The translations under genes were made by a program, and so were the position numbers. This document shows, piece after piece, positions 17,239 to 27,408 of a stretch of DNA of 64,000 bases; positions within the stretch are counted from its first letter, which is position 1; every line of letters begins with the position of its first letter. The notes under the pieces were generated by a model. That model saw only the letters and a list, made by a program, of their open reading frames with translations, ran no database searches and was not told where the DNA came from. Origin of the DNA: Firmicutes bacterium UBA7510 (GTDB taxonomy: Bacteria > Bacillota > Clostridia > Tissierellales > Sedimentibacteraceae); the NCBI GenBank assembly GCA_002479485.1, contig DLNM01000067.1, positions 15,011-79,010 of the forward strand, given 5' to 3'.

Positions 17239-17317
17239 CATAATAAAAAAATTATATAGAGTGAAAAGTATTTTTCCATTGAGCGAAAAATATTTTCTCT
17301 CTGCAAAGAGGTTTAGA

Positions 17318-19672
17318 ATGATAAAAATATTAAAAAGAACCGGAATTTTAGCTGATTTTACTATTTCTAAAATCGAAAATGCCATTGTTAAGGCAATGAA
17401 AGAAACTAAAAAGGGTGTTAATTTAGATATAGTAAAAGAAATATCAGAGTCTATCGAAAAAGAATTAGAGGATAAGAAATTTCCTATACCAGTTGAAGTG
17501 GTACAGGATATGGTAGAAGATAAGCTTATGGAAAGCACCCGAAAAGATGTGGCAAAAAGATACATACTTTACAGATATGAAAGAGATAAATCAAGAGATC
17601 AAAGAAAGAGAAGAGATTTTAAAGTACTAAGTGAAGAGTTTATAAGTAAGTATAAGCACAGAGAAACGCCTATGAATCAGCTTGGAAGTTTTGTTTATTA
17701 TAGAACTTATTCAAGATGGCTAGAAGAGGAAAGAAGAAGAGAATATTGGTGGGAAACAGTTAGAAGAGCAGTAGAATACAACTGTAGCCTAGTACCTACA
17801 ACTAGAGAAGAAGCTGAGGCTTTATATGATAATATATTTAATTTAAGACAATTTTTATCTGGAAGAACTTTTTGGGTAGGTGGAACTCCTGTAGCTTACA
17901 ACTATCCTATGGCAAATTACAACTGCGCATTTGAGGTTATTGATAACTATCATGCATTTAAAGACTTATTTTATCTACTTATGATTGGCTCTGGAGTTGG
18001 AGTAAGGGTATTAAAATCTGACGTTGAGAAATTATCAAAGCTAAGAAGTGACTATATGATTATACATGAAGATTATAGTCCTATAAATATTGACGCTCGT
18101 GAGGACAATACTAGTCTTGAATTTTATCAAAACAATACAGCAATGATAGTTGTCGGAGACAGCAAGGAAGGTTGGGTTCAAGCATTAGACTTTTTCTTGA
18201 AGCTTATATATAGCTCAGAATATAGAAATATAACAACAATAATTATAAATTATGATAATGTTAGACCAAAGGGAGAAGTTTTAAAAACCTTTGGAGGTAC
18301 TGCAAGTGGACATATTAGTCTTAAAAATATGTTTACTAAAATAGATAAAGTAATAAAGAAAAGAGCTAGTATAGAAGGAAAAGAAAGATTTAAAATTAAG
18401 CCTATAGACTGTTTAGATATAGCTAATATTATCGGTGAAAATGTTGTTGTTGGTGGCGTAAGAAGAACTGCTGAAATTATGCTTATAGATTATGATGATA
18501 AGGAATGTGTAGAAGCTAAATCTAAACTATATAAGCAAATAGACGGACAATGGATAGTAGACAAGGATATTATTCACAGACAAATGAGTAACAATTCTAT
18601 ATACTATAAAGAAAAACCTACTAAAGAGCAATTGCATTGGCAGATTGAGCAAATGAGGTATTCTGGAGAACCTGGTTGGGTAAATGAAGTAGCAGGTGCT
18701 AAAAGAAGAGAAAACATGAATGGTGTAAATCCTTGTGGTGAAATTTTGCTTGACTCAAAAGGATTATGTAATTTAACTACTTTAAATATATTTGCATTTG
18801 TTAACAGTGATAATACTTTAGATGAACAGGGGTTGCTTGAGGCTCAAAGATTATCTGTTAGAGCAGCATATCGTATGACATGTGTTGAATTAGAATTACC
18901 AGAATGGGACAGCGTTCAACAAAGAGATAAACTAACAGGATGTTCATTAACAGGATGGCAAGATATGGTTAATGCAGTTGGCTTAAACGGAGATGAGCAA
19001 GCTGTTTTACTTAGAAAGCTTAGAAAAGTAGCTGAGGAAGAATCTAAAAGATATTCCATGGAAATTGGTGAAAAAGCGCCTATTCTAGTAACTACAGTTA
19101 AACCAGAGGGTACTCTTTCCCAGCTGCCTACTGTATCTAGTGGTGTTCACTATTCACATTCTCCATACTATATAAGAAGAGTCAGAATAAATAGCCATGA
19201 CCCATTAGTTAAGGTTTGTGAGGAATTAGGTTATCCAATATATCCAGAGGTAGGTCAGGATATAAAAACATGTACCACAAAGGTAGTGGAGTTCCCTTGT
19301 AAATCTCCAAATGGCAAAACAAAATATGATGTAAGTGCTATTGAACAGCTTGAAAATTATAAACTATTTATGGAAAACTACGTTGACCACAACTGCTCTA
19401 TTACAGTTCACGTTAGAGATAATGAGTGGAAGGAAGTCGAAAAATGGGTATGGGATAACTGGGATGATGTAGTTGCATTATCATTTTTATCACTAGACGA
19501 TAGCTTTTATCAACTTATGCCATACGAAGCGATATCTGAAGAAGAATATTTAAAAAGAGTATCTGAAATGAAACCATTTATACCATCACTTCTAAATAAG
19601 TATGAATTAAACGAATCAGACATAGATGTTGGAAATGATGGATGTGATAATGGAATATGTCCGATTAGATAA
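17318..19672 (+). CDS. nrdJ: Adenosylcobalamin-dependent ribonucleoside-triphosphate reductase (class II)
   Basis: 784 residues from the ATG at 17318, which has an AAAGAGG site; an earlier in-frame ATG at 17210 falls inside the promoter. Monomeric class II RNR reduces NTPs to dNTPs using B12. An ATP-cone-like N-terminus (about residues 1-95) precedes the barrel. Active-site NPCGEILLDSKGLCN (about residue 470) carries the thiyl cysteine, glutamate and partner cysteine; the C-terminal CDNGIC supplies the redox pair. The leader includes a 13-bp hairpin (about 17258-17295). Confidence 0.95.
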   Translation: MIKILKRTGILADFTISKIENAIVKAMKETKKGVNLDIVKEISESIEKELEDKKFPIPVEVVQDMVEDKLMESTRKDVAKRYILYRYERDKSRDQRKRRDFKVLSEEFISKYKHRETPMNQLGSFVYYRTYSRWLEEERRREYWWETVRRAVEYNCSLVPTTREEAEALYDNIFNLRQFLSGRTFWVGGTPVAYNYPMANYNCAFEVIDNYHAFKDLFYLLMIGSGVGVRVLKSDVEKLSKLRSDYMIIHEDYSPINIDAREDNTSLEFYQNNTAMIVVGDSKEGWVQALDFFLKLIYSSEYRNITTIIINYDNVRPKGEVLKTFGGTASGHISLKNMFTKIDKVIKKRASIEGKERFKIKPIDCLDIANIIGENVVVGGVRRTAEIMLIDYDDKECVEAKSKLYKQIDGQWIVDKDIIHRQMSNNSIYYKEKPTKEQLHWQIEQMRYSGEPGWVNEVAGAKRRENMNGVNPCGEILLDSKGLCNLTTLNIFAFVNSDNTLDEQGLLEAQRLSVRAAYRMTCVELELPEWDSVQQRDKLTGCSLTGWQDMVNAVGLNGDEQAVLLRKLRKVAEEESKRYSMEIGEKAPILVTTVKPEGTLSQLPTVSSGVHYSHSPYYIRRVRINSHDPLVKVCEELGYPIYPEVGQDIKTCTTKVVEFPCKSPNGKTKYDVSAIEQLENYKLFMENYVDHNCSITVHVRDNEWKEVEKWVWDNWDDVVALSFLSLDDSFYQLMPYEAISEEEYLKRVSEMKPFIPSLLNKYELNESDIDVGNDGCDNGICPIR

Positions 19673-19782
19673 TAAAATTAATATATCCTTCTGTGTTAAT
19701 TTAATATAAAAAAGAATATTTATTAATATCACACATTATCCTTATATACATATTATAAAACTATATGTTAAGGAGGGATAGA

Positions 19783-20076
19783 ATGACAAATAAAGAATTA
19801 TTTGTTGAGTATTTAAAATTAAACAACATGGTACCACAAGATTTTTCAGAAGCTGATTTACCAAATTGGGATGTATTTGAAATGGATATGCAACAACCTT
19901 GGGACTTTTATGAAGGAATGACTCCTTATTCGGAAGACATAGCTCAAAGAATGTGGAACAGACCTGATTGGAGAAGACGTAGACATCCAGGATTCGGTCC
20001 AGGATTTGGTCCAGGATTTGGCCCAGGATTTAATAGACCATTTTTTCCATTGTTTTGGTGGTGGCTGTTGTTTTAA
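19783..20076 (+). CDS. Small protein with GPGF repeats and Trp-rich tail
   Basis: 97 residues from the ATG at 19783, seven nt after AAGGAGG; an ATG 18 bp upstream overlaps that site and is rejected. The first 65 residues are acidic and aromatic (LPNWDVFEMDMQQPWDFYEGM). An RRRR stretch follows, then PGFGPGFGPGFGPGF and a very hydrophobic PFFPLFWWWLLF end. I do not recognise the family. The tail could be a membrane or surface anchor, or the repeat could belong to a coat-like protein; both are guesses. Confidence 0.7.
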   Translation: MTNKELFVEYLKLNNMVPQDFSEADLPNWDVFEMDMQQPWDFYEGMTPYSEDIAQRMWNRPDWRRRRHPGFGPGFGPGFGPGFNRPFFPLFWWWLLF

Positions 20077-20102
20077 CTAAATAATCATAGTAGTTAATAA
20101 AT

Positions 20103-20141
20103 AAAGAGACTGTTGAAAACTAAATCAATAGCTCTTTTTTT
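20103..20141 (+). terminator. Terminator after the small GPGF protein
   Basis: AAAGAGACTGTTGA pairs with TCAATAGCTCTTT (one bulge, one G-U), then a T run. Confidence 0.65.
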
Positions 20142-20270
20142 ATGACTTTTAAAACTGAATCTAGAATAGCAATATAAAAATGATATATTGAAATATATTG
20201 GAATATTTGTTAAAATATTTACAATATATTAAATTAAGGATTTATACCTTAGAGGGGAGTGGTTATAGTT

Positions 20271-23200
20271 ATGAATTTAAAATTAAGAACTAAACAATTT
20301 TTTACATTTATTATTGTCATATCAATGATATTTGCTATGATGATACCTGCATATGCAGATGGAGTATCTGATAATAAATTATCAGAACTTCCTAAAGTTG
20401 GTGAAAAAGTTAATGGATTTACAACAGTCGAAAGAGGTAAAGTTAATATTTTAGGAGCTGATACAGCTTTCTTTAAACATGATAAATCCGGTGCTAATCT
20501 TCTATATATTCAGACAGAGGATAAAAACAGATCATTTAACATTACATTCCGTACACCTGCAATTAACGAGACTGGTATGCCTCATGTTTTTGAGCACATA
20601 TCTATATCAGGCTCACAAGAATATCCATCTCAAAATATATTTTTCCCAGTTATAAATCAAACTTATACAACGTTTGTAAATGCTTTTACAATGCCAACTC
20701 ATACATCTTATCCTTTGGCATCAATGTCTGAGCAGCAGCTACTTGTTTTGTCTGACTTTTATATGGGTGGAGTATTTAATCCTTTGTTGCTTACTGAAGA
20801 ACGTTTATATAAGCGTGAGGCTTGGCGTTATGAATTAGAGGATAAGGATTCTCCTATAACAATAACTGGTACTGTTTATAATGAAATGAAGGGAAATCAT
20901 AATATATCAAATGCTGCATATTTCAACACTCTAAAAACTTTATTCCCAAACAGCATTATGAGCAACAACTCAGGAGGAGATCCTGATTTTATACCTAACA
21001 TGACCTATGATGATTTAATTAAATTTCATGATAAATATTATCATCCGTCTAATGCTCTTATAGTTTTGTATGGAGATTTGGATTATAAAAGCTTTTTAAA
21101 GCATTATGATGAAAAATTTTTCTCAAAATATGATATAAAGGAAATGGATATTGAAACAGGTATAATTAAACCTTTAACACAGCCACAGGATAAAACATAT
21201 CTTTTTGAAGTGGAAAAAGGTTCAACTGCTGAAAAATCTTCTATTATTGACTATGCATTTGCTTTAAATGGAATAACAACAGAAGAATATACTGCACTTG
21301 ATTTAGCTACTGCTGTTTTAAACATGGAATCATCACAACTTAAAAAAAATATGGAAAAGTTATTTCCAGGGGCTCAAACTTTTGCCGCTGTAGTTAATCA
21401 GCACAATACACCTTTTCTTTTATTTCGAGCGCAAGGACTAAATGAAAATGATAAGCCTGCGTTTAAAAAAGTTGTAGATGATGCATTAAGTGATGTACTT
21501 AAAAACGGATTTGACAAGGAGCTAACTGATGCAATTCTTTCAACTGTTGAGCTAAATAACCTGCTTGTTACAGAAAATATCAATTTAGGTGTTGAGATAT
21601 CATCATCAATAGCTGCTGAGTGGGCAATAAAGAATGATATAAATGCTATGAATGCTGAAATGGATGCAATCAAAAAGATTGGTGGAAAGGTAGACGGCGG
21701 ATATTTAGAAAAGATTGTAAAGAAATATTTAATTGATAATAAACATTCAGCTTTATTAGCTACAGTTCCATCACCAGGCTTAGCAGAGCAAAAAAACGCT
21801 GAGCTTGAAAAAAAATTAGCTGATAAAAAGGCTGCAATGACTGATGAACAAATACAGGCTTTAGTTAAGGAAACTGCTGAGCTGAAGGCTTGGTCAGAAG
21901 TTGAAGCTCCAGCTGAACTGCTTGAAAAATTAAAGGTTGTAACAGCTGAAAATTTACCGGAAGAGGTAAAAGAATATAGTGTAAATAGAAATGATAAAAA
22001 TAAAGTGACCTATATGAGCGCAGAAGCAAGTGTAGGAAACATTGGAAGAACAGATATATTATTTGATTCATCTGCTATAAAGCCTGAGGACGTACAGTAT
22101 TATTCATTGTACACTAGTCTTTTAGGAAGCTTAGATACGAAAAATTATTCTAAGGATGAGTTAACAACTGAAACATTGCGTTATTTAAATGGATTTTCTA
22201 CTTCTGCTAGTATAATGTACGATAAAGAAAATCAGTTCCATCCTAAGTTTAGAACTAGCTTTATGGGACTGATGGACGATTATGATAAAAGCTTAGATCT
22301 TGCGTTTGAGGTCTTATTTAATACGGATTTTACAGATACAGAAAAAATTAGTAACTTTGTATCGCAACAAATGAATAATCTAAAGCAAGACATTAACATG
22401 AATTCATATAACTATTTAATGCTTCGTGCTTGTGGTCAGGAAAACGAGGGAATAAAATACAACTCTAACATAAGCGGGCTTGAATTTTACGAATTTTTAA
22501 AGCAAGTTGAAAAACAGCTTGAAAGTGATCCGAAAAAAGTAACAGAAAAGCTTAATTCAATATCTAAGCAATTAAAAAATAGTACTAATTTATTGGTTTT
22601 ATATGCTGGAAACAAAGATGGAATTAAGAAATTCAATAATAGCATAGACAGTTTTGTAAATAAATTAGATAAAAATGAAATTAAAAGAGCAGATTATTCT
22701 ATATTACCTACATCATCTGGAAGGGAAGCAATAGTTATAGATTCTGCAGTGCAGTATAATATCTTATATTCTTCATTAGAAGGGCTTGGATATAAATATT
22801 CAGGAAAACTTGCGCCAATAACTAAATACATATATGATGCTTATTTGACTCCAAAAATAAGACATGGAATAGGTGCTTACGATAATATTATTAGCTTTGC
22901 TAGTAATGGGCTTATAATGCTTTCCTACAGAGATCCGTCTATTGTTGAAACTAATAAGGTTTATGATGAACTAGATGAATTTATGCTTAATACAAAGGTA
23001 ACAGACAAAGAGTTAGAAAGCTATATTATCAGCTCTTATGGGGACTATACAAGATCTCTTGGTGAGCTTTCTGGTGCAGTATCATTTATTTATAATGCAT
23101 ATAATGGTTATACGGCAGAAGATACAAAACAGCTCCTTAGAGAAATCAAATCACTTACTTCTAAAGATTTAAAAGAATTTGCTGCTGTATTAAAAGAATA

Positions 23201-23675
23201 CACAGAAAATGGTATTAGAGCAACAATTGGAAGTGCATCTATGATTGAAAAAAATAAGGAGTTATTTGACAACATTTTAATGCCGTTTGGGGATTCATCA
23301 TCAGATTCAGATAAGGCATTGACAAGAGCAGAACTTGTTTCATTGATTTTCGGAGGTACTGAAGGAGCATTTGAGCAAGCGAAGGCTATGGGAATCATTA
23401 AAGGTAATGGCGATGGCAACTATGGTGAAAATGATAAGGTAACAAGAGAGGAGTTTGCAGTTATATTAACTCGTTCTTTACAAGGGTTATCAGCTGGAAG
23501 CAGTGACGGAATAAAGGATTTTGATAGTATAAGCACTTGGGCAAAAGAAGCAGTAGCTACACTTGTTTCGTTGAAGCTTTTTATTCTTGATGATAATGGG
23601 AATGTTAATCCTCATTCTGATGTGACAATGTCTGATTTTATGACAGTTATAAACGCATTACAAACTTTACAATAA
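20271..23675 (+). CDS. Secreted M16C (insulinase/presequence-protease-like) peptidase with SLH repeats
   Basis: 1134 residues. A signal peptide ends near residue 28 (MIPAYADG). The inverted zinc motif HVFEH is present near residue 104, with the downstream glutamate region YNEMKGN. The two-halved M16C layout extends to about residue 1000. The last 120 residues look like SLH repeats (ALTRAELVSLIFGG, VTREEFAVILTRSL, ISTWAKEAVATLVSLKL), which would bind secondary cell-wall polymers. M16C enzymes degrade peptides inside a closed chamber; here that would occur at the cell surface. Start 20271 gives the best signal peptide, with AGAGGGGAG upstream. Confidence 0.88.
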   Translation: MNLKLRTKQFFTFIIVISMIFAMMIPAYADGVSDNKLSELPKVGEKVNGFTTVERGKVNILGADTAFFKHDKSGANLLYIQTEDKNRSFNITFRTPAINETGMPHVFEHISISGSQEYPSQNIFFPVINQTYTTFVNAFTMPTHTSYPLASMSEQQLLVLSDFYMGGVFNPLLLTEERLYKREAWRYELEDKDSPITITGTVYNEMKGNHNISNAAYFNTLKTLFPNSIMSNNSGGDPDFIPNMTYDDLIKFHDKYYHPSNALIVLYGDLDYKSFLKHYDEKFFSKYDIKEMDIETGIIKPLTQPQDKTYLFEVEKGSTAEKSSIIDYAFALNGITTEEYTALDLATAVLNMESSQLKKNMEKLFPGAQTFAAVVNQHNTPFLLFRAQGLNENDKPAFKKVVDDALSDVLKNGFDKELTDAILSTVELNNLLVTENINLGVEISSSIAAEWAIKNDINAMNAEMDAIKKIGGKVDGGYLEKIVKKYLIDNKHSALLATVPSPGLAEQKNAELEKKLADKKAAMTDEQIQALVKETAELKAWSEVEAPAELLEKLKVVTAENLPEEVKEYSVNRNDKNKVTYMSAEASVGNIGRTDILFDSSAIKPEDVQYYSLYTSLLGSLDTKNYSKDELTTETLRYLNGFSTSASIMYDKENQFHPKFRTSFMGLMDDYDKSLDLAFEVLFNTDFTDTEKISNFVSQQMNNLKQDINMNSYNYLMLRACGQENEGIKYNSNISGLEFYEFLKQVEKQLESDPKKVTEKLNSISKQLKNSTNLLVLYAGNKDGIKKFNNSIDSFVNKLDKNEIKRADYSILPTSSGREAIVIDSAVQYNILYSSLEGLGYKYSGKLAPITKYIYDAYLTPKIRHGIGAYDNIISFASNGLIMLSYRDPSIVETNKVYDELDEFMLNTKVTDKELESYIISSYGDYTRSLGELSGAVSFIYNAYNGYTAEDTKQLLREIKSLTSKDLKEFAAVLKEYTENGIRATIGSASMIEKNKELFDNILMPFGDSSSDSDKALTRAELVSLIFGGTEGAFEQAKAMGIIKGNGDGNYGENDKVTREEFAVILTRSLQGLSAGSSDGIKDFDSISTWAKEAVATLVSLKLFILDDNGNVNPHSDVTMSDFMTVINALQTLQ

Positions 23676-23688
23676 TGAAAATTAATAT

Positions 23689-23716
23689 AAAATAACGCCT
23701 GATTTAGGCGTTATTT
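23689..23716. terminator. Bidirectional terminator
   Basis: AAAATAACGCCT pairs with AGGCGTTATTTT between the converging M16 and SEC-C genes. Confidence 0.85.
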
Positions 23717-23728
23717 TTATATTAATTT

Positions 23729-24229
23729 TTATTTATTACCGCAGCATTTTTTATATTTTTTACCAGAGCCACATGGACATGGATCGTTTCTGCCAACTTT
23801 GCTTTCATTGATAACTTGCTTAGAACGATTGAAGTCTTTTCTAATTTCTTTTCTTCTTTCTTCTGGTATGATATTGTCCCATTCCTTTAAGCCATATAGC
23901 CATTCAGCTTTAGCTTCATGCATGTTCCAAAGTAATTTCTCAAAATCAAATTCTGCATTGATTACAGTTTCCTCAGTAGCATCTTCAAGCTTTAGTTCTT
24001 CCTTAAAGCTAGTGTTTGCTCCGTCTAAGAATCCAACAAATTGCTTTGCTGTTGAACCGAATTTTTCTGAAAGTTCTTTTATGCTACCACTTATAACAGG
24101 AGTATTTTCGCTAAGAATTTTTTTGTATATATCAGTTTCTTTAACCATATATTTTTTCCAGAATTCGGTATAATCTTCTTGAGTTTTTATGTTTTCTAAA
24201 TCTTCAGTCCATTCTTTATATAAACTCAT
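23729..24229 (-). CDS. SEC-C motif protein
   Basis: 166 residues from the ATG at 24229, which has a GGAGG site. The C-terminal 18 residues form a SEC-C zinc-binding motif, GRNDPCPCGSGKKYKKCC, as found at the end of SecA and in many stand-alone proteins. The rest is helical and charged with no recognised domain. Function is unknown; SEC-C modules commonly mediate protein or ribosome contacts. It is a single gene upstream of purD on the same strand with a 141-bp gap. Confidence 0.85.
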   Translation of the reverse strand: MSLYKEWTEDLENIKTQEDYTEFWKKYMVKETDIYKKILSENTPVISGSIKELSEKFGSTAKQFVGFLDGANTSFKEELKLEDATEETVINAEFDFEKLLWNMHEAKAEWLYGLKEWDNIIPEERRKEIRKDFNRSKQVINESKVGRNDPCPCGSGKKYKKCCGNK

Positions 24230-24370
24230 AATTACCTCCATTGCGCATTTACAGCGTCGTAATCTTTAACATAACTATTTTATCAGAAAATCTGTAAATT
24301 ACAAGATATATATTTGTGAAGCACAAAAAATATCATTTTTTATCCTTAAATAAGCTTTGCAGTAACTTTG

Positions 24371-25624
24371 CTATAGCAAAGCTATATCAGTTCTGTATTC
24401 CATTTTATCAAAGCAAATTCTTTTGACATTTTTATATACTTTTTCTCTTGCCTTTTCAACTGAATCTGCTAGGCAGGTTACAGCTAACACACGCCCGCCA
24501 TTTGTTACGATTTTTCCGTCATTAAATTTTGTACCAGCATGAAATACTATTACATCACTATCTACATCATCAATGCCGAAAATTTCTTTACCTTTTTCAT
24601 AGCTCTCTGGATATCCGCCAGAAGCAAGTACAACAGTTACGGATTTTTTATCAGACCATACTAAATCAGATTGCTTTAATGTTCCATCTGTGGTTTTAAC
24701 CATAATTTCAAGTAAATCTGATTCAAGTCGTGGTAGTACAACCTCTGTTTCTGGATCTCCAAATCGAGTGTTATACTCCAGTACCTTTGCTTTATTATCT
24801 TTAATCATAAGACCTATAAACAATACACCTCTAAAATCAATATTTTCACCTAAAAATCCCTTTAAGGTTGTATCAATTACATGATCTTTGATATATGCCT
24901 TTAATTCATTAGTATAAATTGAATTAGGCGAAAAACAACCCATACCACCGGTATTTAGACCTGAATCGTTGTCGTAGGCTCTTTTATAATCTCTGGCACT
25001 TTCCATTGGTATAATCTCTTTACCATTTACAAAGCATAGTAAAGATGCTTCTGTGCCATCTAAAAACTCCTCTATTACTAGACTATCACCTGCATCACCA
25101 AACTGCTTGTCTTCTAGTATAGATTTAATACCTTCTTGTGCTTCATCAAGCGTGTTGCAAATTAAAACACCCTTGCCAGCTGCCAAGCCATCAGCTTTTA
25201 TTACTACTGGAAGATTAAATTCTTTCACACCTTCTATTGCATTTGTGCAATCGGTATAGGTTTTGTATTTGGCAGTAGGGATATTATACTTTTCCATAAA
25301 GTCCTTTGAGTAAGATTTACTACCTTCAAATATGGCTCCACATTTTTTAGGACCAAATGCTTTTATTCCCTTTTTTTCAAGTTCATCTACAATTCCTGCA
25401 ACTAGAGGAACCTCAGGACCTACTACAACAAAATCAATCTTATTATTATAGGAGAATTCAGTTATTTTTTCTATATCCTCAGCTTTTATATCTACACATT
25501 CAGCTATACTTGATATGCCTGCATTACCAGGTGCACAGTATAATTTATTAAGTATTTTACTTTGTTTTAATTTATAACATATAGCGTGCTCTCGTGCACC
25601 ATTTCCAACTACCAATACTTTCAT
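24371..25624 (-). CDS. purD: Phosphoribosylamine-glycine ligase (GAR synthetase)
   Basis: 417 residues from the ATG at 25624 (RBS GGAGG). It carries out the second step of purine synthesis, ATP-dependent joining of glycine to phosphoribosylamine. The N-terminal VLVVGNGAREHAI, the ATP-grasp KADGLAAGKGV and EYNTRFGDPE metal-binding motif are typical. It is detached from the other pur genes, about 24 kb away, and has its own promoter. Confidence 0.96.
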   Translation of the reverse strand: MKVLVVGNGAREHAICYKLKQSKILNKLYCAPGNAGISSIAECVDIKAEDIEKITEFSYNNKIDFVVVGPEVPLVAGIVDELEKKGIKAFGPKKCGAIFEGSKSYSKDFMEKYNIPTAKYKTYTDCTNAIEGVKEFNLPVVIKADGLAAGKGVLICNTLDEAQEGIKSILEDKQFGDAGDSLVIEEFLDGTEASLLCFVNGKEIIPMESARDYKRAYDNDSGLNTGGMGCFSPNSIYTNELKAYIKDHVIDTTLKGFLGENIDFRGVLFIGLMIKDNKAKVLEYNTRFGDPETEVVLPRLESDLLEIMVKTTDGTLKQSDLVWSDKKSVTVVLASGGYPESYEKGKEIFGIDDVDSDVIVFHAGTKFNDGKIVTNGGRVLAVTCLADSVEKAREKVYKNVKRICFDKMEYRTDIALL

Positions 25625-25720
25625 TAGTACCTCCATGCAATTTTTAGAGTCGGGGAATTATTAAGAAAATCTTTTACCCTTATCTCCTTTTTAAATTACT
25701 AAGTGTTTTCATATAATATT

Positions 25721-25750
25721 ATTATAAAGTAAGGTTAACAACTAAGTCAA
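25721..25750 (-). promoter_or_regulatory. purD: purD promoter
   Basis: On the minus strand TTGACT (25745-25750), 18-bp spacer, TATAAT (25721-25726). No guanine riboswitch like that of the main pur operon is visible here. Confidence 0.7.
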
Positions 25751-25878
25751 GATTCAAGAAATAAAAAACCCTATTGTCTAATAGAGATATATATATTATA
25801 ATACTAATAATAAATAAGCAAAATTCTATATAATTCCCCATTATTATCCAAAAAAACTAACATTTAAACAAATTTCTG

Positions 25879-25944
25879 ACCTTTAAATCCCTATATATAC
25901 GTTTAATTTTAAAGGTATGTCTACTAGATAGTGTTTAATAGACA
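25879..25944 (+). promoter_or_regulatory. Possible operators upstream of cassette 1
   Basis: Two adjacent inverted repeats: 9-bp arms ACCTTTAAA/TTTAAAGGT separated by 20 bp, then TGTCTA/TAGACA spanning 27 bp. A direct-repeat LytTR site was sought and not found. Confidence 0.35.
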
Positions 25945-25972
25945 CAGCAAATTTATATTGAGGGTAGTGTAA

Positions 25973-27382
25973 ATGAAAAACAAACTTTTAACAATTGTTA
26001 CAAAATTATCAAATATGTTATTGTTAATAATTACTATGTCTATATTATTAACTTCTTGTAATACTGCAAAGAGTGATAACGATACCATACAAGTATGGTG
26101 GTATGAGTATAAAGATTCTGAATACTATAACGATGCTGTAACTAGTGTTGCAACTAAAATATTAGCATATTGTAAAATCAACGATATACCTGTTGAAATA
26201 GTTAAGTATAATGAAAAAAAGATAACCTATGAGGATTATGAGCTAAAAAGAAACACTGCAATGATGACAGGAAATGTTATTGTTTTGGATGATGCACGTA
26301 AATTGGCTGATATTGCTGACCAACATTATGATTATTCAAAGCTTGAAAAATATAATTTACTGATTGATTTATATAAGGATAGATATTGTATACCTTTGGG
26401 GGTGGGGTACAAAACTTTGTCTTTTCCAAATGAATTGTTTGATTATTATGGTATAGATTTTGGCAAAAGTATAATAACATATTATGAATATCTAGAAGCT
26501 AGGCATAAAATAAAAGATAATGGTGCTGAATTTTTATTTAGCAAATTAGAATATGATGAATTACTTGACTATTATCTTATGAAAAATGGTTTATATAATA
26601 TAAGTGGTAAAAGCAAAATAATTCATAACGAAAAAAATTTCCACACAGCAGTAAAAAACACTGTAATTGGAGTTTACAATGACATTAAAAATTATTATGG
26701 GCTTGATATTGATAAAAGCGTTTTAGAGAATTCAGACCAATCTGTAATGAGTGCTTATGATGCAAATTCAAAAATGGAGTTATTTAACAATACTATAATT
26801 GCACATGCAACAAATTACTATCAATTTTATCCATATAGTGAAGAGGATAATAACAGAACATATATATTAATGCCTAAATACACAGCTTTGTCTCCTTGTA
26901 TCTATATTCATAAAAATGTTACAAATGAAAAGGTTTTAGATATTGCTAATCATCTTATAGATATCTCTATATATAGAATTTTGGTATATATTGTTATGGA
27001 TGGTCAGGTAATAGAGGCACCATATTTTTCACCAACCTTTGATACACCTGAAATAAGAAGATATGCAGAAGTAGATGATAATTGGAAGTATGATGGGAAA
27101 TTTTACAAACATGTTGATAGGGGGTCTACGCAATACCTAACAACTATAAATAGGGTAAATGAGATGTATAACTTGCTATACAAAAGTGGAAATGTCTCTA
27201 AGCAGAATTCAGATTATTATTTTACTAATGAAAATTATAACTTTGCAATAATAGAGGAGATACAAAAATTGGTTGAAATGCTTATTTCAGAAAATATGGA
27301 CTTAAATGATTCAAAAGTAGATAAAATTTTAGATAAAAAAATAAACGAATTTATAATGAACTTTTATGTACACTTTATGTAA
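25973..27382 (+). CDS. ABC transporter substrate-binding lipoprotein, cassette 1
   Basis: 469 residues with a lipoprotein signal peptide (lipobox LLTSC, lipidated Cys about residue 29). The mature start DTIQVWWYEYKDSEYYNDA is typical of a carbohydrate-type (family 1) binding protein. It is paralogous to the two proteins at 35864 and 37259, sharing VWWY(D/E)Y, the YEDYxLKRN motif, DRYCIPLGVGY and the C-terminal KIxEFIxNF. It would capture substrate outside the membrane for the following permeases. Ligand is unknown. First gene of a six-gene operon. Confidence 0.88.
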   Translation: MKNKLLTIVTKLSNMLLLIITMSILLTSCNTAKSDNDTIQVWWYEYKDSEYYNDAVTSVATKILAYCKINDIPVEIVKYNEKKITYEDYELKRNTAMMTGNVIVLDDARKLADIADQHYDYSKLEKYNLLIDLYKDRYCIPLGVGYKTLSFPNELFDYYGIDFGKSIITYYEYLEARHKIKDNGAEFLFSKLEYDELLDYYLMKNGLYNISGKSKIIHNEKNFHTAVKNTVIGVYNDIKNYYGLDIDKSVLENSDQSVMSAYDANSKMELFNNTIIAHATNYYQFYPYSEEDNNRTYILMPKYTALSPCIYIHKNVTNEKVLDIANHLIDISIYRILVYIVMDGQVIEAPYFSPTFDTPEIRRYAEVDDNWKYDGKFYKHVDRGSTQYLTTINRVNEMYNLLYKSGNVSKQNSDYYFTNENYNFAIIEEIQKLVEMLISENMDLNDSKVDKILDKKINEFIMNFYVHFM

Positions 27383-27408
27383 AATCACAAATAGTAGAGG
27401 AGTCAAAA

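Larger units (their letters stand above)
25625..25972. other. Divergent intergenic region between purD and transporter cassette 1
   Basis: It contains the purD promoter (minus, 25721-25750) and, nearer the transporter, two inverted repeats: ACCTTTAAA/TTTAAAGGT (25879-25887 and 25908-25916) and TGTCTA/TAGACA (25918-25944). These may be operators for the first cassette. No gene or RNA is recognised. Confidence 0.55.

Noticed and set aside
17251..17303. Hairpin before nrdJ as a fifth copy of the dispersed repeat
   Set aside because: It begins AGAGTGAAAA but the rest of the stem differs and no linker or second module is present.
17210..17317. 36-residue N-terminal extension of NrdJ
   Set aside because: Its start codon lies between the -35 and -10 boxes; the ATG at 17318 has its own RBS and begins the ATP-cone-like domain.
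24366..24384. TTTGCTATAGCAAA palindrome at the purD stop as a terminator
   Set aside because: No T run follows on the minus strand, and part of it encodes the last residues of PurD.
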